A stretch of DNA of 64,000 bases from Thalassobellus sediminis (GCF_044386045.1 NZ_JBISCD010000040.1:1364001-1428000), one strand, 5' to 3'; shown: positions 16,123 to 26,221, numbered from the stretch's first letter. Notes: generated from the sequence alone by a model not told the origin. Translations and numbers: made by a program.

Positions 16123-16890
16123 ATGACGGGGCATATAAAAGATGTTTATAAAAAGATATTTAAATCTTACGATAACCCTTCATTGGAGAAGCATATCGAA
16201 AAAATTATTGAGTTAGATGCTTTCTTGCCCTATAGCTCAACTTTTTTCTGTGTTACCAATACTCAAGATTTATCATTTGAGTTTGTTAGTAAAAATATGC
16301 AATCTTGCCTGGGTATAGATAGAAGTTTATTAGAGAATAAAGGCATGCGTTATTTCTGGAGTAGAATACATCCAGATGATTTAGAAACATGGCTTTTAGC
16401 ATTAAATGAACTCATGACTTTCACTTTAAAAGAGATTCATCACGAAGATAGATGTAAAATGAGTTATACATGGAATTATCGTTTTAAGAATATTAATGAT
16501 GAGTATGTGAATATTGTGCAAAACACAACACCTTTAGAATTTGATGGTAAAAATAAACCTATTATTGGTTTAGCTCACTATACCGTGCTGGCTAAGGAAA
16601 TTAAATTACAAGTTTGTGCATCAGCTAAGGTGCTAAATAAAAATAATGAATACGAAACAGTTTATTTTAATAACTTTTCTCAAAGACTTTTATCCGATGG
16701 AGTAAGTAATAGAGAACGTGATGTGATTAGGTTACTTGTTTTGAATTATACGAGTAAAGAAATAGGTAAAAAATTAAATATAAGCTCTAATACTGTGGAT
16801 ACACATCGTAGAAATATTCTTAAAAAATTGAATATGTCTTCAACAGGTGAACTTATAGGAATGTTGAAAATGAATAAAAATATAATATAG
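16123..16890 (+). CDS. PAS-LuxR transcriptional regulator
   Basis: A 255-residue DNA-binding protein. The start is set at 16123: an open frame extends back to 15931, but those 64 codons read through tRNA-Val and its terminator. Residues about 40-165 resemble a PAS sensor fold, with a FYWSRIHPDDL-like helix (the text reads RYFWSRIHPDDLETW) and a later beta-strand set. The C-terminal 60 residues are a LuxR/GerE HTH: LSDGVSNRERDVIRLLVLNY, then SKEIGKKLNISSNTVDTHRRN and ILKKLNMSS. Such PAS-LuxR proteins are common flavobacterial regulators whose ligands are mostly unknown. It appears monocistronic. Confidence 0.85.
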   Translation: MTGHIKDVYKKIFKSYDNPSLEKHIEKIIELDAFLPYSSTFFCVTNTQDLSFEFVSKNMQSCLGIDRSLLENKGMRYFWSRIHPDDLETWLLALNELMTFTLKEIHHEDRCKMSYTWNYRFKNINDEYVNIVQNTTPLEFDGKNKPIIGLAHYTVLAKEIKLQVCASAKVLNKNNEYETVYFNNFSQRLLSDGVSNRERDVIRLLVLNYTSKEIGKKLNISSNTVDTHRRNILKKLNMSSTGELIGMLKMNKNII

Positions 16891-16935
16891 AATTAGAGTT
16901 TTCATTAAAAGATTTAGTTTCTAACTAAATAAGAA

Positions 16936-16954
16936 AATACTCAAATTGAGTATT
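16936..16954. promoter_or_regulatory. operator-like inverted repeat in the luxR-murF gap
   Basis: Two perfect 9-bp arms, AATACTCAA and TTGAGTATT, are separated by one A. A one-base loop cannot form an RNA hairpin, so a dimeric protein site is more likely than a terminator. It is 45 bp past the PAS-LuxR stop. No promoter was recognised beside it. Confidence 0.35.
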
Positions 16955-17021
16955 GTGAGTCGTTCTTAAGAATTATAACTTGCAATTGCTATTAATTAGT
17001 TCTTAAGGAGGACTTTAAAAT

Positions 17022-17062
17022 AAGTGTCTAAGTATATAATTATTATTTAGGCACTTTTTTTT
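17022..17062 (+). terminator. intrinsic terminator between the luxR-type gene and murF
   Basis: A 10-bp stem with one G-T pair (17022-17031 with 17047-17056) is followed by eight T on the plus strand. It ends transcripts coming from the PAS-LuxR side and lies 10 bp from the murF stop codon. Confidence 0.7.
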
Positions 17063-17072
17063 GTTGTCTTTT

Positions 17073-18353
17073 CTAGGTTGATATTAATGTGCGCTCTAAA
17101 GCCATACCTCTAGATCCTTTAATTAAAACTGTAGTACTTCTAACTTTATATAAATTAAATGTTTCTTTAAAAGAGTCAAAAGATTTGAATTGAGATGCTT
17201 TTTCAGGATCAACTTTAGATTTATAAAAATTCTTCCCAACAAAAATGATTTTATCAATATTTAGTGAAATAGCTAAGTCTGCAATGTTTTGATGCTCTTC
17301 TTCGGCTTCATTCCCAAGTTCAAACATATCACCTAGTATTGCTATTTTTTTGCCTTCTTGTTTTTCAAAATTAAGTAAAGCAACTTGCATGCTTGATGGG
17401 TTTGCGTTATAGGCATCTAAAATGATTTTATTGGAATTTTTTTGAATGATCTGAGATCGATTATTGGTAGGGGTGTAGTTTTCAATAGCTGATTTAATTT
17501 GGTTGTCTTCAACTTTAAAATAATTCCCAATAGTTATAGCAACTGCGATGTTATTAAAATTGTAATCACCAATAAGTTGACTTTCTATATTCAGATTATT
17601 GTAACTTAGGTTTACAAAAGGTTTGGCGTCTACTAAATTTATAATAATATCACTTTTTGTTTCATTTTTACCAAAGGTGATTCTACTGCTTGTTTTTGTT
17701 TTTTCAATTTGGATGGAATCATTGGCATTAACAAATATAGTTTTGTTGTTGCTTATTAAGTAATTATACATTTCGCTTTTGCCTTTTATAACGCCTTCAA
17801 TACCACCAAAACCTTCTAGGTGTGCTTTACCAAAGTTTGTGATCAATCCGTAATCAGGTTGTGCGATGTTACATAAAAATTCAATTTCTTTTTGGTGGTT
17901 AGCACCCATTTCAATAACACCTATTTCTGTAGATTCATTCATAGATAATAGGGTTAATGGTACACCAATGTGGTTATTTAAATTACCAATAGTTGCTGTT
18001 GTTTTAAATTTTTGAGACAAAACAGCGTAGATGAGTTCTTTTGTTGTTGTTTTTCCATTGCTACCTGTTAATGCAATAACGGGTTTTTTTAAAAAGTTTC
18101 TATGATAAGAAGCTAGTTGCTGAAGTGTTTCAAGAACATTGTTTACTAAAATAGTTTTTGGAGATGTGTTAAATTCTATTTCATCTACTATTGCATATTT
18201 AGCACCATTATCTAGTGCTTTTTTAGCATAGGTATTTCCGTTAAAATTATCGCCTTTAAGGGCGAAAAACAGATCGTTTCCCTGAATTTTTCTTGTATCA
18301 GTACAAACGTTGTTACATTGTAAAAATAATGTGTGTATGTCTTTAATTTCCAA
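17073..18353 (-). CDS. murF: UDP-N-acetylmuramoyl-tripeptide--D-alanyl-D-alanine ligase
   Basis: Cytoplasmic Mur ligase of 426 residues that adds D-Ala-D-Ala to the UDP-MurNAc-tripeptide in peptidoglycan synthesis. The substrate-binding N-domain contains GNDLFFALKGDNFNGN. The ATP-binding motif is ALTGSNGKTTTKELI (about residues 93-107), followed by TIGNLNNHIGVPLTLL, EMGANHQKEI and the metal-binding TNFGKAHLEGFG. The C-domain has LDAYNANPSSM, diagnostic of MurF over other Mur ligases, and ILGDMFELG. The length is slightly short but complete. It lies outside any dcw cluster, as is usual for this gene in flavobacteria. A terminator separates it from gldJ. Confidence 0.94.
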   Translation of the reverse strand: MEIKDIHTLFLQCNNVCTDTRKIQGNDLFFALKGDNFNGNTYAKKALDNGAKYAIVDEIEFNTSPKTILVNNVLETLQQLASYHRNFLKKPVIALTGSNGKTTTKELIYAVLSQKFKTTATIGNLNNHIGVPLTLLSMNESTEIGVIEMGANHQKEIEFLCNIAQPDYGLITNFGKAHLEGFGGIEGVIKGKSEMYNYLISNNKTIFVNANDSIQIEKTKTSSRITFGKNETKSDIIINLVDAKPFVNLSYNNLNIESQLIGDYNFNNIAVAITIGNYFKVEDNQIKSAIENYTPTNNRSQIIQKNSNKIILDAYNANPSSMQVALLNFEKQEGKKIAILGDMFELGNEAEEEHQNIADLAISLNIDKIIFVGKNFYKSKVDPEKASQFKSFDSFKETFNLYKVRSTTVLIKGSRGMALERTLIST

Positions 18354-18387
18354 TTATGAGATTTTAAATTAAAATTAAATGTATAAA

Positions 18388-18416
18388 AAAAGTCCTAACA
18401 AATTGTTAGGACTTTT
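18388..18416 (-). terminator. intrinsic terminator after gldJ
   Basis: A 13-bp perfect stem (18388-18400 with 18404-18416) around a tight AAT loop is rich in A on the left and T on the right, so it could work in both directions. It lies between the gldJ stop and the murF start. Confidence 0.82.
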
Positions 18417-18438
18417 AATTTATTATGAAAAAACTTAT

Positions 18439-20136
18439 TTAGTTTTTTGTTTTGTTTTTTGCTTTTGTTTTTGAACCTACACGAGACATAGCACATCTAA
18501 ATCCGATATAATCTGTAGCCATGTCTTGAGGAAAGTAGCGTCTTTGAGCTGGGTCTAACCAGTACTCTCTGTCTTTCCATGAGCCACCTTTATAAACTCT
18601 AACTTCGTCATTAATTAAAGATGTTCTATTGTTTCCTTTGTCGTATTCTCTAACAATGTTTCCTAAAGAATCTCTAGTAATTTTATGCTTAGGAGAATTG
18701 TACATTTTTCTTGTGTCTGATTCTTTTGTTTCTCCATCTATTTCTTCATCATCATTAAAATCTTCATAATAACGAGATGAACGCTTGTCTCCATCTCTAA
18801 AGTTTATTTCGTTACTTTTATCAAAGTTAGTACGTAAGTAAGTTTCGTTTTCATCAACAGGAACTTGTAATATTTCACCAGGTAAGTTTCTCGCAACAAC
18901 TTTTCCGTTTGATAAAGTATCGTAAACCACATTGTCCATAGTTACGATTTTAACAGATCCATCATCATTAATGGCGTTTTTAGTATAAACATTACCACGG
19001 TAGTAATTAAAATCGTTAAACTCGTCATCTACTATTGGTCTGTATACATCAGCAACCCATTCTGCAACATTACCAGCCATATCATATAAGCCAAAGTCAT
19101 TAGGTTCGTACGATTTGACTGCATTTGTTATATCAGCTCCATCATCAGACCATCCTGCAATTCCACCATAATCACCTTTACCTTGTTTGAAATTAGCTTT
19201 TTGGTCACCACGAGTTTTACGTTTTCCAGAACGTGTGTACTGTCCATCCCAAGGATATTTTTTACGCCCACGATATAGATTATAACTTCTTATCTCGCTT
19301 AATCCTAAAGCAGCATATTCCCATTCTGTTTCAGTAGGAAGTCTATACTTCGGAGAAATTATTCCAGTTTCACGAGTAGCATAAATTCCCGTTTCATTAC
19401 CGTCAGCGTCAGTTTGAACATTTCTTCTTCCTCGAGTTTCACCATTAATAACTTCTTCGTTTCCTCCGTAAGTTAATGTTGGAGCATTAATGTAAGTATC
19501 TGTACTAAAGTTAGAATCGGCATTTACATCTAGTATTTTTGCATCACGCTTTAAGTAACCTGCTTTTTCTAAATTATATTCATTAACACGATCAGAACGC
19601 CAGTTGGCAAATTCGACTGCTTGAATCCAACTTACTCCAACCACTGGATATTCACCATAAGCAGGGTGACGTAAATAGTTGTCAGTCATTACCTCGTTAA
19701 AACCTAAACGATTTCTCCAAACAAGTGTGTCTGGTAAAGCACCATGATAAATGGCTCTAAAATTTTCATCAGATGGTGGATAAACTCTTTTTATCCAATC
19801 TAAATATTCTAAATACATGGCGTTTGTAACTTCAGTTTCGTCCATATAAAAAGATTGAACGTGTTGCTGATTTGGACTATTATTCCAATCATGCATGACA
19901 TCATCTTGAACACGTCCTTTAGTGAAAGTTCCACCTTCAACAAATACTAAGCCAGGAGATGTTTCCTGTTCTTTGAAATCTGAATTGTATTGAAAACCAC
20001 CTTCTCTGGAGTTTATTTGCCAACCTGTAGCTCTAGAGCTATTCTTTGAACTCGAAGATTTTTTGCAACTAGTTGAGACCACTGTTAAAGTCAAAACAAA
20101 CAAAATCTTGAATGCTACTACTTTTTTCATATCCAT
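18439..20136 (-). CDS. gldJ: gliding motility lipoprotein GldJ
   Basis: A 565-residue lipoprotein required in relatives for gliding motility and type IX secretion. The signal peptide ends STSC, with the lipidated cysteine at about residue 24. The rest is a formylglycine-generating-enzyme-like (SUMF1) domain, split by long insertions. Its hallmarks are FVEGGTFTKG, MDETEVTNAMYLEYLDW, PVVGVSWIQAVEFANWRS, YRLPTETEWEYAALG, NDFGLYDMAGNVAEWVADVY and the closing YKGGSWKDREYWLDPAQR with GFRCAMSR. An alternative ATG two codons downstream is equally possible. It is divergent from porU, as expected for this conserved flavobacterial neighbourhood, and is followed by a terminator. Confidence 0.95.
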   Translation of the reverse strand: MDMKKVVAFKILFVLTLTVVSTSCKKSSSSKNSSRATGWQINSREGGFQYNSDFKEQETSPGLVFVEGGTFTKGRVQDDVMHDWNNSPNQQHVQSFYMDETEVTNAMYLEYLDWIKRVYPPSDENFRAIYHGALPDTLVWRNRLGFNEVMTDNYLRHPAYGEYPVVGVSWIQAVEFANWRSDRVNEYNLEKAGYLKRDAKILDVNADSNFSTDTYINAPTLTYGGNEEVINGETRGRRNVQTDADGNETGIYATRETGIISPKYRLPTETEWEYAALGLSEIRSYNLYRGRKKYPWDGQYTRSGKRKTRGDQKANFKQGKGDYGGIAGWSDDGADITNAVKSYEPNDFGLYDMAGNVAEWVADVYRPIVDDEFNDFNYYRGNVYTKNAINDDGSVKIVTMDNVVYDTLSNGKVVARNLPGEILQVPVDENETYLRTNFDKSNEINFRDGDKRSSRYYEDFNDDEEIDGETKESDTRKMYNSPKHKITRDSLGNIVREYDKGNNRTSLINDEVRVYKGGSWKDREYWLDPAQRRYFPQDMATDYIGFRCAMSRVGSKTKAKNKTKN

Positions 20137-20328
20137 ACTTTTAAGTAAGCTAATAATATTTTTGGAGCTGCAATATAAGAATTAAACCTAACAACGCAAG
20201 CTATTTTTTGCATTTTAACCAAAAAAAAGTGTATTTCACCTTGTTTTTTATGCATTACAACGATGATTTAGCTGTTTTCAATCGTTCTTTTGTGAAGTAT
20301 TAACGCGTGTTTTACAAATTTATTATTG

Positions 20329-20336
20329 TATTTTTG
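20329..20336 (+). promoter_or_regulatory. candidate -7 element for porU-porV
   Basis: TATTTTTG matches the Bacteroidota box exactly and lies 65 bp before the porU start. I see no TTG at the right distance for -33, so the call rests on the -7 box alone. The rest of the 265-bp gldJ-porU gap shows no gene or hairpin. Confidence 0.4.
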
Positions 20337-20401
20337 ATGCTGTTTTTAAAATTGTTGTTTTTAATTAATAATAACAGGCTTTTAATGACGTTATTTTATC
20401 A

Positions 20402-23400
20402 ATGAAAGAAAAATTATTACTATTATTTTTAGTTTGCAGCCTTGTTGTGTTTTCACAGCAAAAAAAATATGTACTTACTTGGGATCAATCTCAGGTAATT
20501 TCTGCTGGGACATATACTATTGAAATACCATCTTTTGATAAAAAGAATTTAAGCTATGATTTTGATTCAGGTTTAAAGTTTGTTGATCAATGGGAGATTT
20601 CTAATGTTATAAACGAATCTTCAGTTACTATTAGTAATGTGGCTTATGCTTCTATTTCAAAAACTGATTTAAAGGATTTGAATATCAATAACATTCCAAA
20701 TAACATACAATTTAGCTTAAATAATTCTAAGGCTAGAAATAAATTATTTGCTTTTTTTCAACTTTCTCCTATTATTAAGGATGAAAATGGAGTTTATCAA
20801 AAGGTTGTGTCATTTCAACTAAATTATAACCTTGGTACTAATGCGTTGTCAGCAGTTAAAAAAACTAATAAGACTAAAGTTATAAATAATTCGGTATTGA
20901 ATTCTGGTGAATGGTATAAGTTTTATGTAGATACTACTGGGGTTTTTAAGTTGTCGCGAAGTTTTTTACAGCGCTTAGGTGTTAATGTTAATAGTGTAGA
21001 TCCTAGAAATATTAAATTATATGGAAATGGAGGACGTATGATTCCTTATTCTAATTCGATTTCTTACCCCATTGATGTTCAGGAAAATGCAATAAAATTT
21101 ATTGGAGAGGAAGATGGAGTTTTTGATGCAGAAGATTATATTTTGTTTTATGCTCAAGGGCCAAAGGAATTTAATGCAGAAAGTAATACCAATATTAATT
21201 GTTATACAGATAAGACGTATTATTTCATTAATGTAAGTTCAAGTTCTGGTAAACGAATTCAGCCATTTGTCCAACCAACGGAAACTGTTGATTTAGTTAT
21301 TGATACTTATGAAGATTATAAGTTTCATGAAATTGATGAATATAATATCGCTTTTTTAGGAAGACGTTGGTTTGGTGATAGGTTTGATGTAGATTCTAAT
21401 AAGAAGTTTGAGTTTGATTTTCCTGATTTAGTAACATCAGAGCCTATAAGTTTAAAAGTTTATGTAGCAACAACATCTGCAACATCAACTTCAATGGGTC
21501 TTTTAGTGAACGGGAATTTAATTTCCACACTTTCAATAGCAGCAGCAACAAGTCCTAGTTTGGCAACTGAAAGAGCTTTTGTTGGAGATATTAGCGTTAA
21601 TTCTTCATTAGTCTCTGTAGAACTTAATTATGATAATCAAGGGAATCCAAGTGCATTAGGTTATTTAGATTATATATCTGTAAAAGCAATTAGCACATTA
21701 AATTTTCGTGAAAAACAGTTTCAGTTTGAAAACAGTATTGTAGCTTCTAGTTCTGGTATAGGTCAATATAATATTTCAAATGCATCTAAAGTTTCTGAAG
21801 TATGGGAGGTAACAGATATTTACAATGTTTCAAATTTCGTAAATGAAGATTCAGTTTCTAATCTTAGTTTTACTTCACAATTAGGAGTTTTAAAAACTTA
21901 TGTAGCAATAACACCGTCAGATTATTATGAGCCTCAATTTGACTCTAATACAACTGTAAATAATCAGAATATAAAAGGTACTGTTTTTATTAATGATGAA
22001 GGTGAATTTCAAGATGTAGATTATATAATAGTGTCGCCAAATAGTTTGTTGAGTCAAGCGGAACGTTTAGCAGAAATTAATAGAAAACAGTATGGTTTAA
22101 ATGTGAAAGTTATTGGTTTAGATGAAATTTATAACGAGTTTAGTACAGGGAATCAAGATGTAGGTGCAATTAGAAATATGGTTAAATACGTTTATGATAA
22201 TGCAAGTGTGCCAGAAAATAGAATAAAATATCTATGTTTATTTGGAGATGGTTCTTTCGATTATAAAGATAGAATTCAGAATAATACCAATATTGTTCCT
22301 TCATGGTATTCTTATGGAAGTTTTAATTTGACTAATTCATTTGTTTCTGATGATTTTTATGGTATGATGGATGATAATGAAGGGACGATGGCTACAAGTA
22401 ATAAATTAGATATTGCAGTAGGGCGTATGTTAGTCGATTCACCGCAGCAAGCAAAAGAAATGGTTGATAAAGTTGAGTCCTATTATGTAAAAGAGGCATT
22501 AGGAAGTTGGCGAAATAATTTTGTAGTAGTCTCTGATGATGTTGATAAAGATTGGGAAGGTATTTTACAACAAACAACAGATAATGTTGGTAACTTGGTG
22601 ACTCAAGAAAAATCATTTATGAATGTGGTTAAAATTCATTCAGATGCATTTAAACAAGAATCATCAGCAGGAGGAAATAGGTATCCAAAAGTAAATACAG
22701 AACTAGCAAATGCTATAGATAATGGTGCTTTAGTAGTTAATTATTTTGGTCATGGTGGAGAAGATGGTTTGGCGCAAGAGCGTATTTTGTTAAAACCAGA
22801 TGTACAAGGTTTAAGGAATTTTTATAAACTGAATTGTTTTGTAACGGTTACTTGTGAGTTTACAAAATTTGATAATCCGTTTAGGCAAACAGCAGGGGAG
22901 TTTACTTATTGGAATAAGCAAGCAGGAGCCATAGGTTTGATTACAACTACTAGGCAGATTTTTGTAAATTTTGCCATTACTTTTAATAATACTTTGGGGC
23001 AATATTTGTTTTCCTATAGTGACAATGATAATTATCAAGATTATGAGTATCCTTCAATGGCAGAAGCTTTAATGTTAACAAAAAACGATCCGTTTATTTC
23101 ATCCAATTCCCAAAGGCGATTAGTGTTTTTTATTGGAGATCCAGCTATGAAATTAGCAATTTCAAAACCAAATATCAGATTAACAAAAATTAATGATATA
23201 CCAATAGCGCAAAGTACAGATACATTAAAAGCATTAAGCTATATTAAACTAGCAGGAGAAGTAACTGATATATCTGGGAATGTATTAAATAATTATACAG
23301 GAACACTTTCTACAACTATTTACGATAAATCTATTGACAGGCAAACTTTGGCAAATGATGGAACACGTTTAAATGGACAGTTAGTTAAGTTAGATTTTAA

Positions 23401-24280
23401 AACACTTGGTGAAATTATTTTTAGAGGGCAAGCCTCCGTTAATAATGGTCAGTTTGAATTTGATTTTGTTGTGCCTAAAGATATTGGTATTCCTGTAGGG
23501 TTTGGAAAAGTAAGTTTTTATGCTAAGAACGAAGAGTTACTACAAGATACCTCTGGAGCAAGTGTTGGAACTGTTAAAATTGGTGGCATAAATGAAAATG
23601 CAGCAGAAGATAATATAGGTCCTGTTATAAATTTGTATATGAATGATGAAAATTTTGTTTCAGGGGGCATAACAAACGAATCACCTACGCTTCTTGCTAA
23701 AATGGAAGATGAAAACGGTATAAATACGGCAAGTGGTATTGGTCATGATATTGTAGCAATAATTGATGGAGATGAAACAAACCCTATTGTTTTAAATGAT
23801 TACTATCAAACTGAAGTAGATGATTATAAAAAAGGCGTATTGAGTTTTCCTTTAAGAGATTTAGAACCAGGTCTTCATACTTTAACATTAAAAGCATGGG
23901 ATGTGTATAATAATTCTTCAGTGTCTGAAATTCAGTTTGTTGTATATGATAAAGATCAAGAATTAGTTATAAATAATGTGCTTAATTATCCAAATCCGTT
24001 CGTAAATTATACAGAATTTTGGTTTAATCACAATAGTTCGGAGCCTTTAGACGTTTCTATACAGATATTCACTGTTTCTGGAAAATTGGTTAGAACACTT
24101 AATGGTCAAACAAAAGGAGGTCTAATAACTACAAGTTCCTTATCAAGAGATATTGTTTGGGATGGTAGAGACGATTTTGGAGAAAAAATAGGAAAAGGAG
24201 TTTATATTTATAAACTTAAAGTGTATTCTAGTTTTTTAAATAAGAAAGTAGAAAAAATAGAGAAACTTGTAATATTATAA
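20402..24280 (+). CDS. porU: type IX secretion system sortase PorU
   Basis: Large 1292-residue surface peptidase that removes C-terminal sorting domains of type IX cargo and attaches cargo to the cell surface. A signal peptide covers residues 1-19. The C25 (gingipain-like) peptidase domain spans about residues 535-915: CLFGDGSFDYKD, the catalytic histidine in NYFGHGGEDGLAQE, and the catalytic cysteine in FVTVTCEFTKFDNP. The C-terminal region from about residue 1195 is an FlgD-like Ig/sorting-type domain (VLNYPNPFVNYTEFWF, with GVYIYKLKVYS near the end). The length fits flavobacterial PorU. porV follows after 32 bp, and the two products work together in the attachment complex. Confidence 0.95.
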   Translation: MKEKLLLLFLVCSLVVFSQQKKYVLTWDQSQVISAGTYTIEIPSFDKKNLSYDFDSGLKFVDQWEISNVINESSVTISNVAYASISKTDLKDLNINNIPNNIQFSLNNSKARNKLFAFFQLSPIIKDENGVYQKVVSFQLNYNLGTNALSAVKKTNKTKVINNSVLNSGEWYKFYVDTTGVFKLSRSFLQRLGVNVNSVDPRNIKLYGNGGRMIPYSNSISYPIDVQENAIKFIGEEDGVFDAEDYILFYAQGPKEFNAESNTNINCYTDKTYYFINVSSSSGKRIQPFVQPTETVDLVIDTYEDYKFHEIDEYNIAFLGRRWFGDRFDVDSNKKFEFDFPDLVTSEPISLKVYVATTSATSTSMGLLVNGNLISTLSIAAATSPSLATERAFVGDISVNSSLVSVELNYDNQGNPSALGYLDYISVKAISTLNFREKQFQFENSIVASSSGIGQYNISNASKVSEVWEVTDIYNVSNFVNEDSVSNLSFTSQLGVLKTYVAITPSDYYEPQFDSNTTVNNQNIKGTVFINDEGEFQDVDYIIVSPNSLLSQAERLAEINRKQYGLNVKVIGLDEIYNEFSTGNQDVGAIRNMVKYVYDNASVPENRIKYLCLFGDGSFDYKDRIQNNTNIVPSWYSYGSFNLTNSFVSDDFYGMMDDNEGTMATSNKLDIAVGRMLVDSPQQAKEMVDKVESYYVKEALGSWRNNFVVVSDDVDKDWEGILQQTTDNVGNLVTQEKSFMNVVKIHSDAFKQESSAGGNRYPKVNTELANAIDNGALVVNYFGHGGEDGLAQERILLKPDVQGLRNFYKLNCFVTVTCEFTKFDNPFRQTAGEFTYWNKQAGAIGLITTTRQIFVNFAITFNNTLGQYLFSYSDNDNYQDYEYPSMAEALMLTKNDPFISSNSQRRLVFFIGDPAMKLAISKPNIRLTKINDIPIAQSTDTLKALSYIKLAGEVTDISGNVLNNYTGTLSTTIYDKSIDRQTLANDGTRLNGQLVKLDFKTLGEIIFRGQASVNNGQFEFDFVVPKDIGIPVGFGKVSFYAKNEELLQDTSGASVGTVKIGGINENAAEDNIGPVINLYMNDENFVSGGITNESPTLLAKMEDENGINTASGIGHDIVAIIDGDETNPIVLNDYYQTEVDDYKKGVLSFPLRDLEPGLHTLTLKAWDVYNNSSVSEIQFVVYDKDQELVINNVLNYPNPFVNYTEFWFNHNSSEPLDVSIQIFTVSGKLVRTLNGQTKGGLITTSSLSRDIVWDGRDDFGEKIGKGVYIYKLKVYSSFLNKKVEKIEKLVIL

Positions 24281-24312
24281 AAACAATTATATTTGCTAAA
24301 TAAAACGAATTC

Positions 24313-25551
24313 ATGAAAAACCAATTATTGCTATTAATAGCATTTGCTTTTGTATTAAAGATAAGTGCTCAAACTGTTATTTTACCAAGTGAAGATAGAA
24401 GAGTTATAACAACAGGAGTTCCTTTTGTTTTAATTGCTCCAGATGCACGTGCCGCAGCTTTAGGAGATATGGGGGTGGCTACTTCTGTAGATGCCTTTTC
24501 ACAACAATGGAATTCTTCCAAATATGTCTTTTCAGAAACCAAGTCAGGGATAGGTGTTAGTTATACACCGTATTTGAGTAAGTTGGTAAATGATATTTTT
24601 TTAGGAAATGTTACTTATTTTAACCGAATAGACGACCGTAGTGCTTTTGCCTTTAGTTTAAAATATTTTTCTTTAGGTGATATAGAATTTGTAAATGATG
24701 AATTTTCGGAAGCTTTAATACAAAGACCAAACGAATTAACTCTTGATGCTTCTTATGCGTTACGCCTCTCAGATCAATTTGCTATGTCTGTAGCTATGCG
24801 TTATTTGCGTTCAAATTTAAGATTGCCTGGTGTAGATGGCGACACAACACCCGCAAGTACATTTGGAGTTGATATTTCAGGGTATTATCAAAGTGAAGAA
24901 GAAGCTTATTCAGATTATAATGGTCGTTGGAGAGCAGGTTTTGCAATTCAAAATATAGGACCAAAATTTAAATATGATGAAGGAGGACAAGAAAATTTTC
25001 AGCCAACAAACTTGCGTTTAGGAGCTGGTTTTGATTTTATATTTGATCAATATAATAAAGTGTGTGTAACAGCTGAAGTTGCTAAATTATTGGTACCTAC
25101 ACCACCTCTATATGGTGATGAGTATAACTTTACCGACAATAATAGTAACGGAACCTATGAAGAGGGTACTGACGAATTAGGAAGTCTTGTTAGAAGAGAT
25201 GCGGTTATTTTAAAAGGTAAAGATCCAGATGTAAGCTTCTTATCAGGTATGTTTCAGTCGTTTGGAGATGCGCCAGATGGTTTTAGTGAAGAATTAAAAG
25301 AATTTACATGGGCGCTTAGTGCAGAATATGTATATCAAGATTCGTTTGCTTTTAGAATGGGATATTTTAACGAAAGTGAAGATAAGGGTGCTAGGAAATT
25401 TTTAGCATTAGGAGCTGGGTTTAAAGCAAATGTGGTTAATATAGATTTATCTTATTTATTCTCTGCATCTAAAGTGCAAAGCCCATTAGAAAACACGTTA
25501 CGTTTTTCTTTAACGTTTAATATAGGGGATGGAGAATATAACGAATATTAG
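24313..25551 (+). CDS. porV: type IX secretion outer-membrane protein PorV
   Basis: A 412-residue outer-membrane beta-barrel of the PorV/LptO family. It shuttles cargo from the translocon to PorU. A signal peptide covers residues 1-19, ending SAQ. The family N-terminal stretch VPFVLIAPDARAAALGDMGVATSVDAFSQ is split here as VPFVLIAPDARAAA and LGDMGVATSVDAF; it is the best-known PorV signature. Alternating strands with aromatic girdles follow, and the last strand TLRFSLTFNIGDG fits a barrel closing strand. Position directly after porU, with a terminator behind, supports a two-gene operon. Confidence 0.95.
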   Translation: MKNQLLLLIAFAFVLKISAQTVILPSEDRRVITTGVPFVLIAPDARAAALGDMGVATSVDAFSQQWNSSKYVFSETKSGIGVSYTPYLSKLVNDIFLGNVTYFNRIDDRSAFAFSLKYFSLGDIEFVNDEFSEALIQRPNELTLDASYALRLSDQFAMSVAMRYLRSNLRLPGVDGDTTPASTFGVDISGYYQSEEEAYSDYNGRWRAGFAIQNIGPKFKYDEGGQENFQPTNLRLGAGFDFIFDQYNKVCVTAEVAKLLVPTPPLYGDEYNFTDNNSNGTYEEGTDELGSLVRRDAVILKGKDPDVSFLSGMFQSFGDAPDGFSEELKEFTWALSAEYVYQDSFAFRMGYFNESEDKGARKFLALGAGFKANVVNIDLSYLFSASKVQSPLENTLRFSLTFNIGDGEYNEY

Positions 25552-25577
25552 AAAGAATTAAATAAAGAATAAGTTTA

Positions 25578-25610
25578 AAAAAAACTATTGCGAATAGCAA
25601 TAGTTTTTTT
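25578..25610 (+). terminator. intrinsic terminator after porV
   Basis: A 14-bp perfect stem (25578-25591 with 25597-25610) with a 5-base loop has an A-rich left arm and a T-rich right arm. It lies 27 bp past the porV stop and ends the porU-porV transcript. Confidence 0.88.
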
Positions 25611-25738
25611 GTTTAAAATGGTTTTTTAGTTAATTGGCATTCTCACGAATGCTGGAATCTAAATTAAGAAATGTTTATTTTGTAATTTACTATTAAGGGA
25701 GTAATAATATTTCTTAACTTTATTGATATTAATAATTT

Positions 25739-26221
25739 ATGAAGGAAGTAAAATTAGAGTCGATACTATATGTTTATGAAAATTTAAATGAACTTCCAGA
25801 AGATGTATGTGCTTTAATGGAAAGGGCTGTAGAAGCTAGAGAAAAAGCCTATGCACCTTATTCTAAATTTCATGTTGGTGCCGCATTGCTTTTAGATAGC
25901 GGAGAAATAATTATGGGAAACAATCAGGAAAACGCATCATATCCATCTGGTTTATGTGCAGAGAGAACAGCTATTTATTATGCAGGTTCTCAGTATCCTG
26001 AAGCTAAAGTTCTAAAAATGACAATTTCTGCAGCTTCTAAAAATCAAACAACAATAACTCCTATACCTCCATGTGGTGCCTGTAGACAAGCTATTGCTGA
26101 ATATGAAGTGAAGCAAAGAACACCCATAGAAATTTATTTCATGGGAGAAAAAGGTAAGGTTGTAAAATCAAATTCACTAGCGAATTTATTGCCACTGGTA
26201 TTTGATAAATCAGTTTTGTAA
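25739..26221 (+). CDS. cdd: cytidine deaminase
   Basis: Zinc enzyme of 160 residues that deaminates cytidine and deoxycytidine to uridine forms for pyrimidine salvage. The substrate region YAPYSKFHVGAAL is followed by GNNQENASYPSGLCAERTA, which supplies the catalytic glutamate and the first zinc cysteine. PPCGACRQ supplies the other two zinc cysteines. This is the homotetrameric short type. It stands between porV and the pyruvate dehydrogenase genes and is bordered by gaps of about 190-210 bp, so it is probably transcribed alone. Confidence 0.94.
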   Translation: MKEVKLESILYVYENLNELPEDVCALMERAVEAREKAYAPYSKFHVGAALLLDSGEIIMGNNQENASYPSGLCAERTAIYYAGSQYPEAKVLKMTISAASKNQTTITPIPPCGACRQAIAEYEVKQRTPIEIYFMGEKGKVVKSNSLANLLPLVFDKSVL

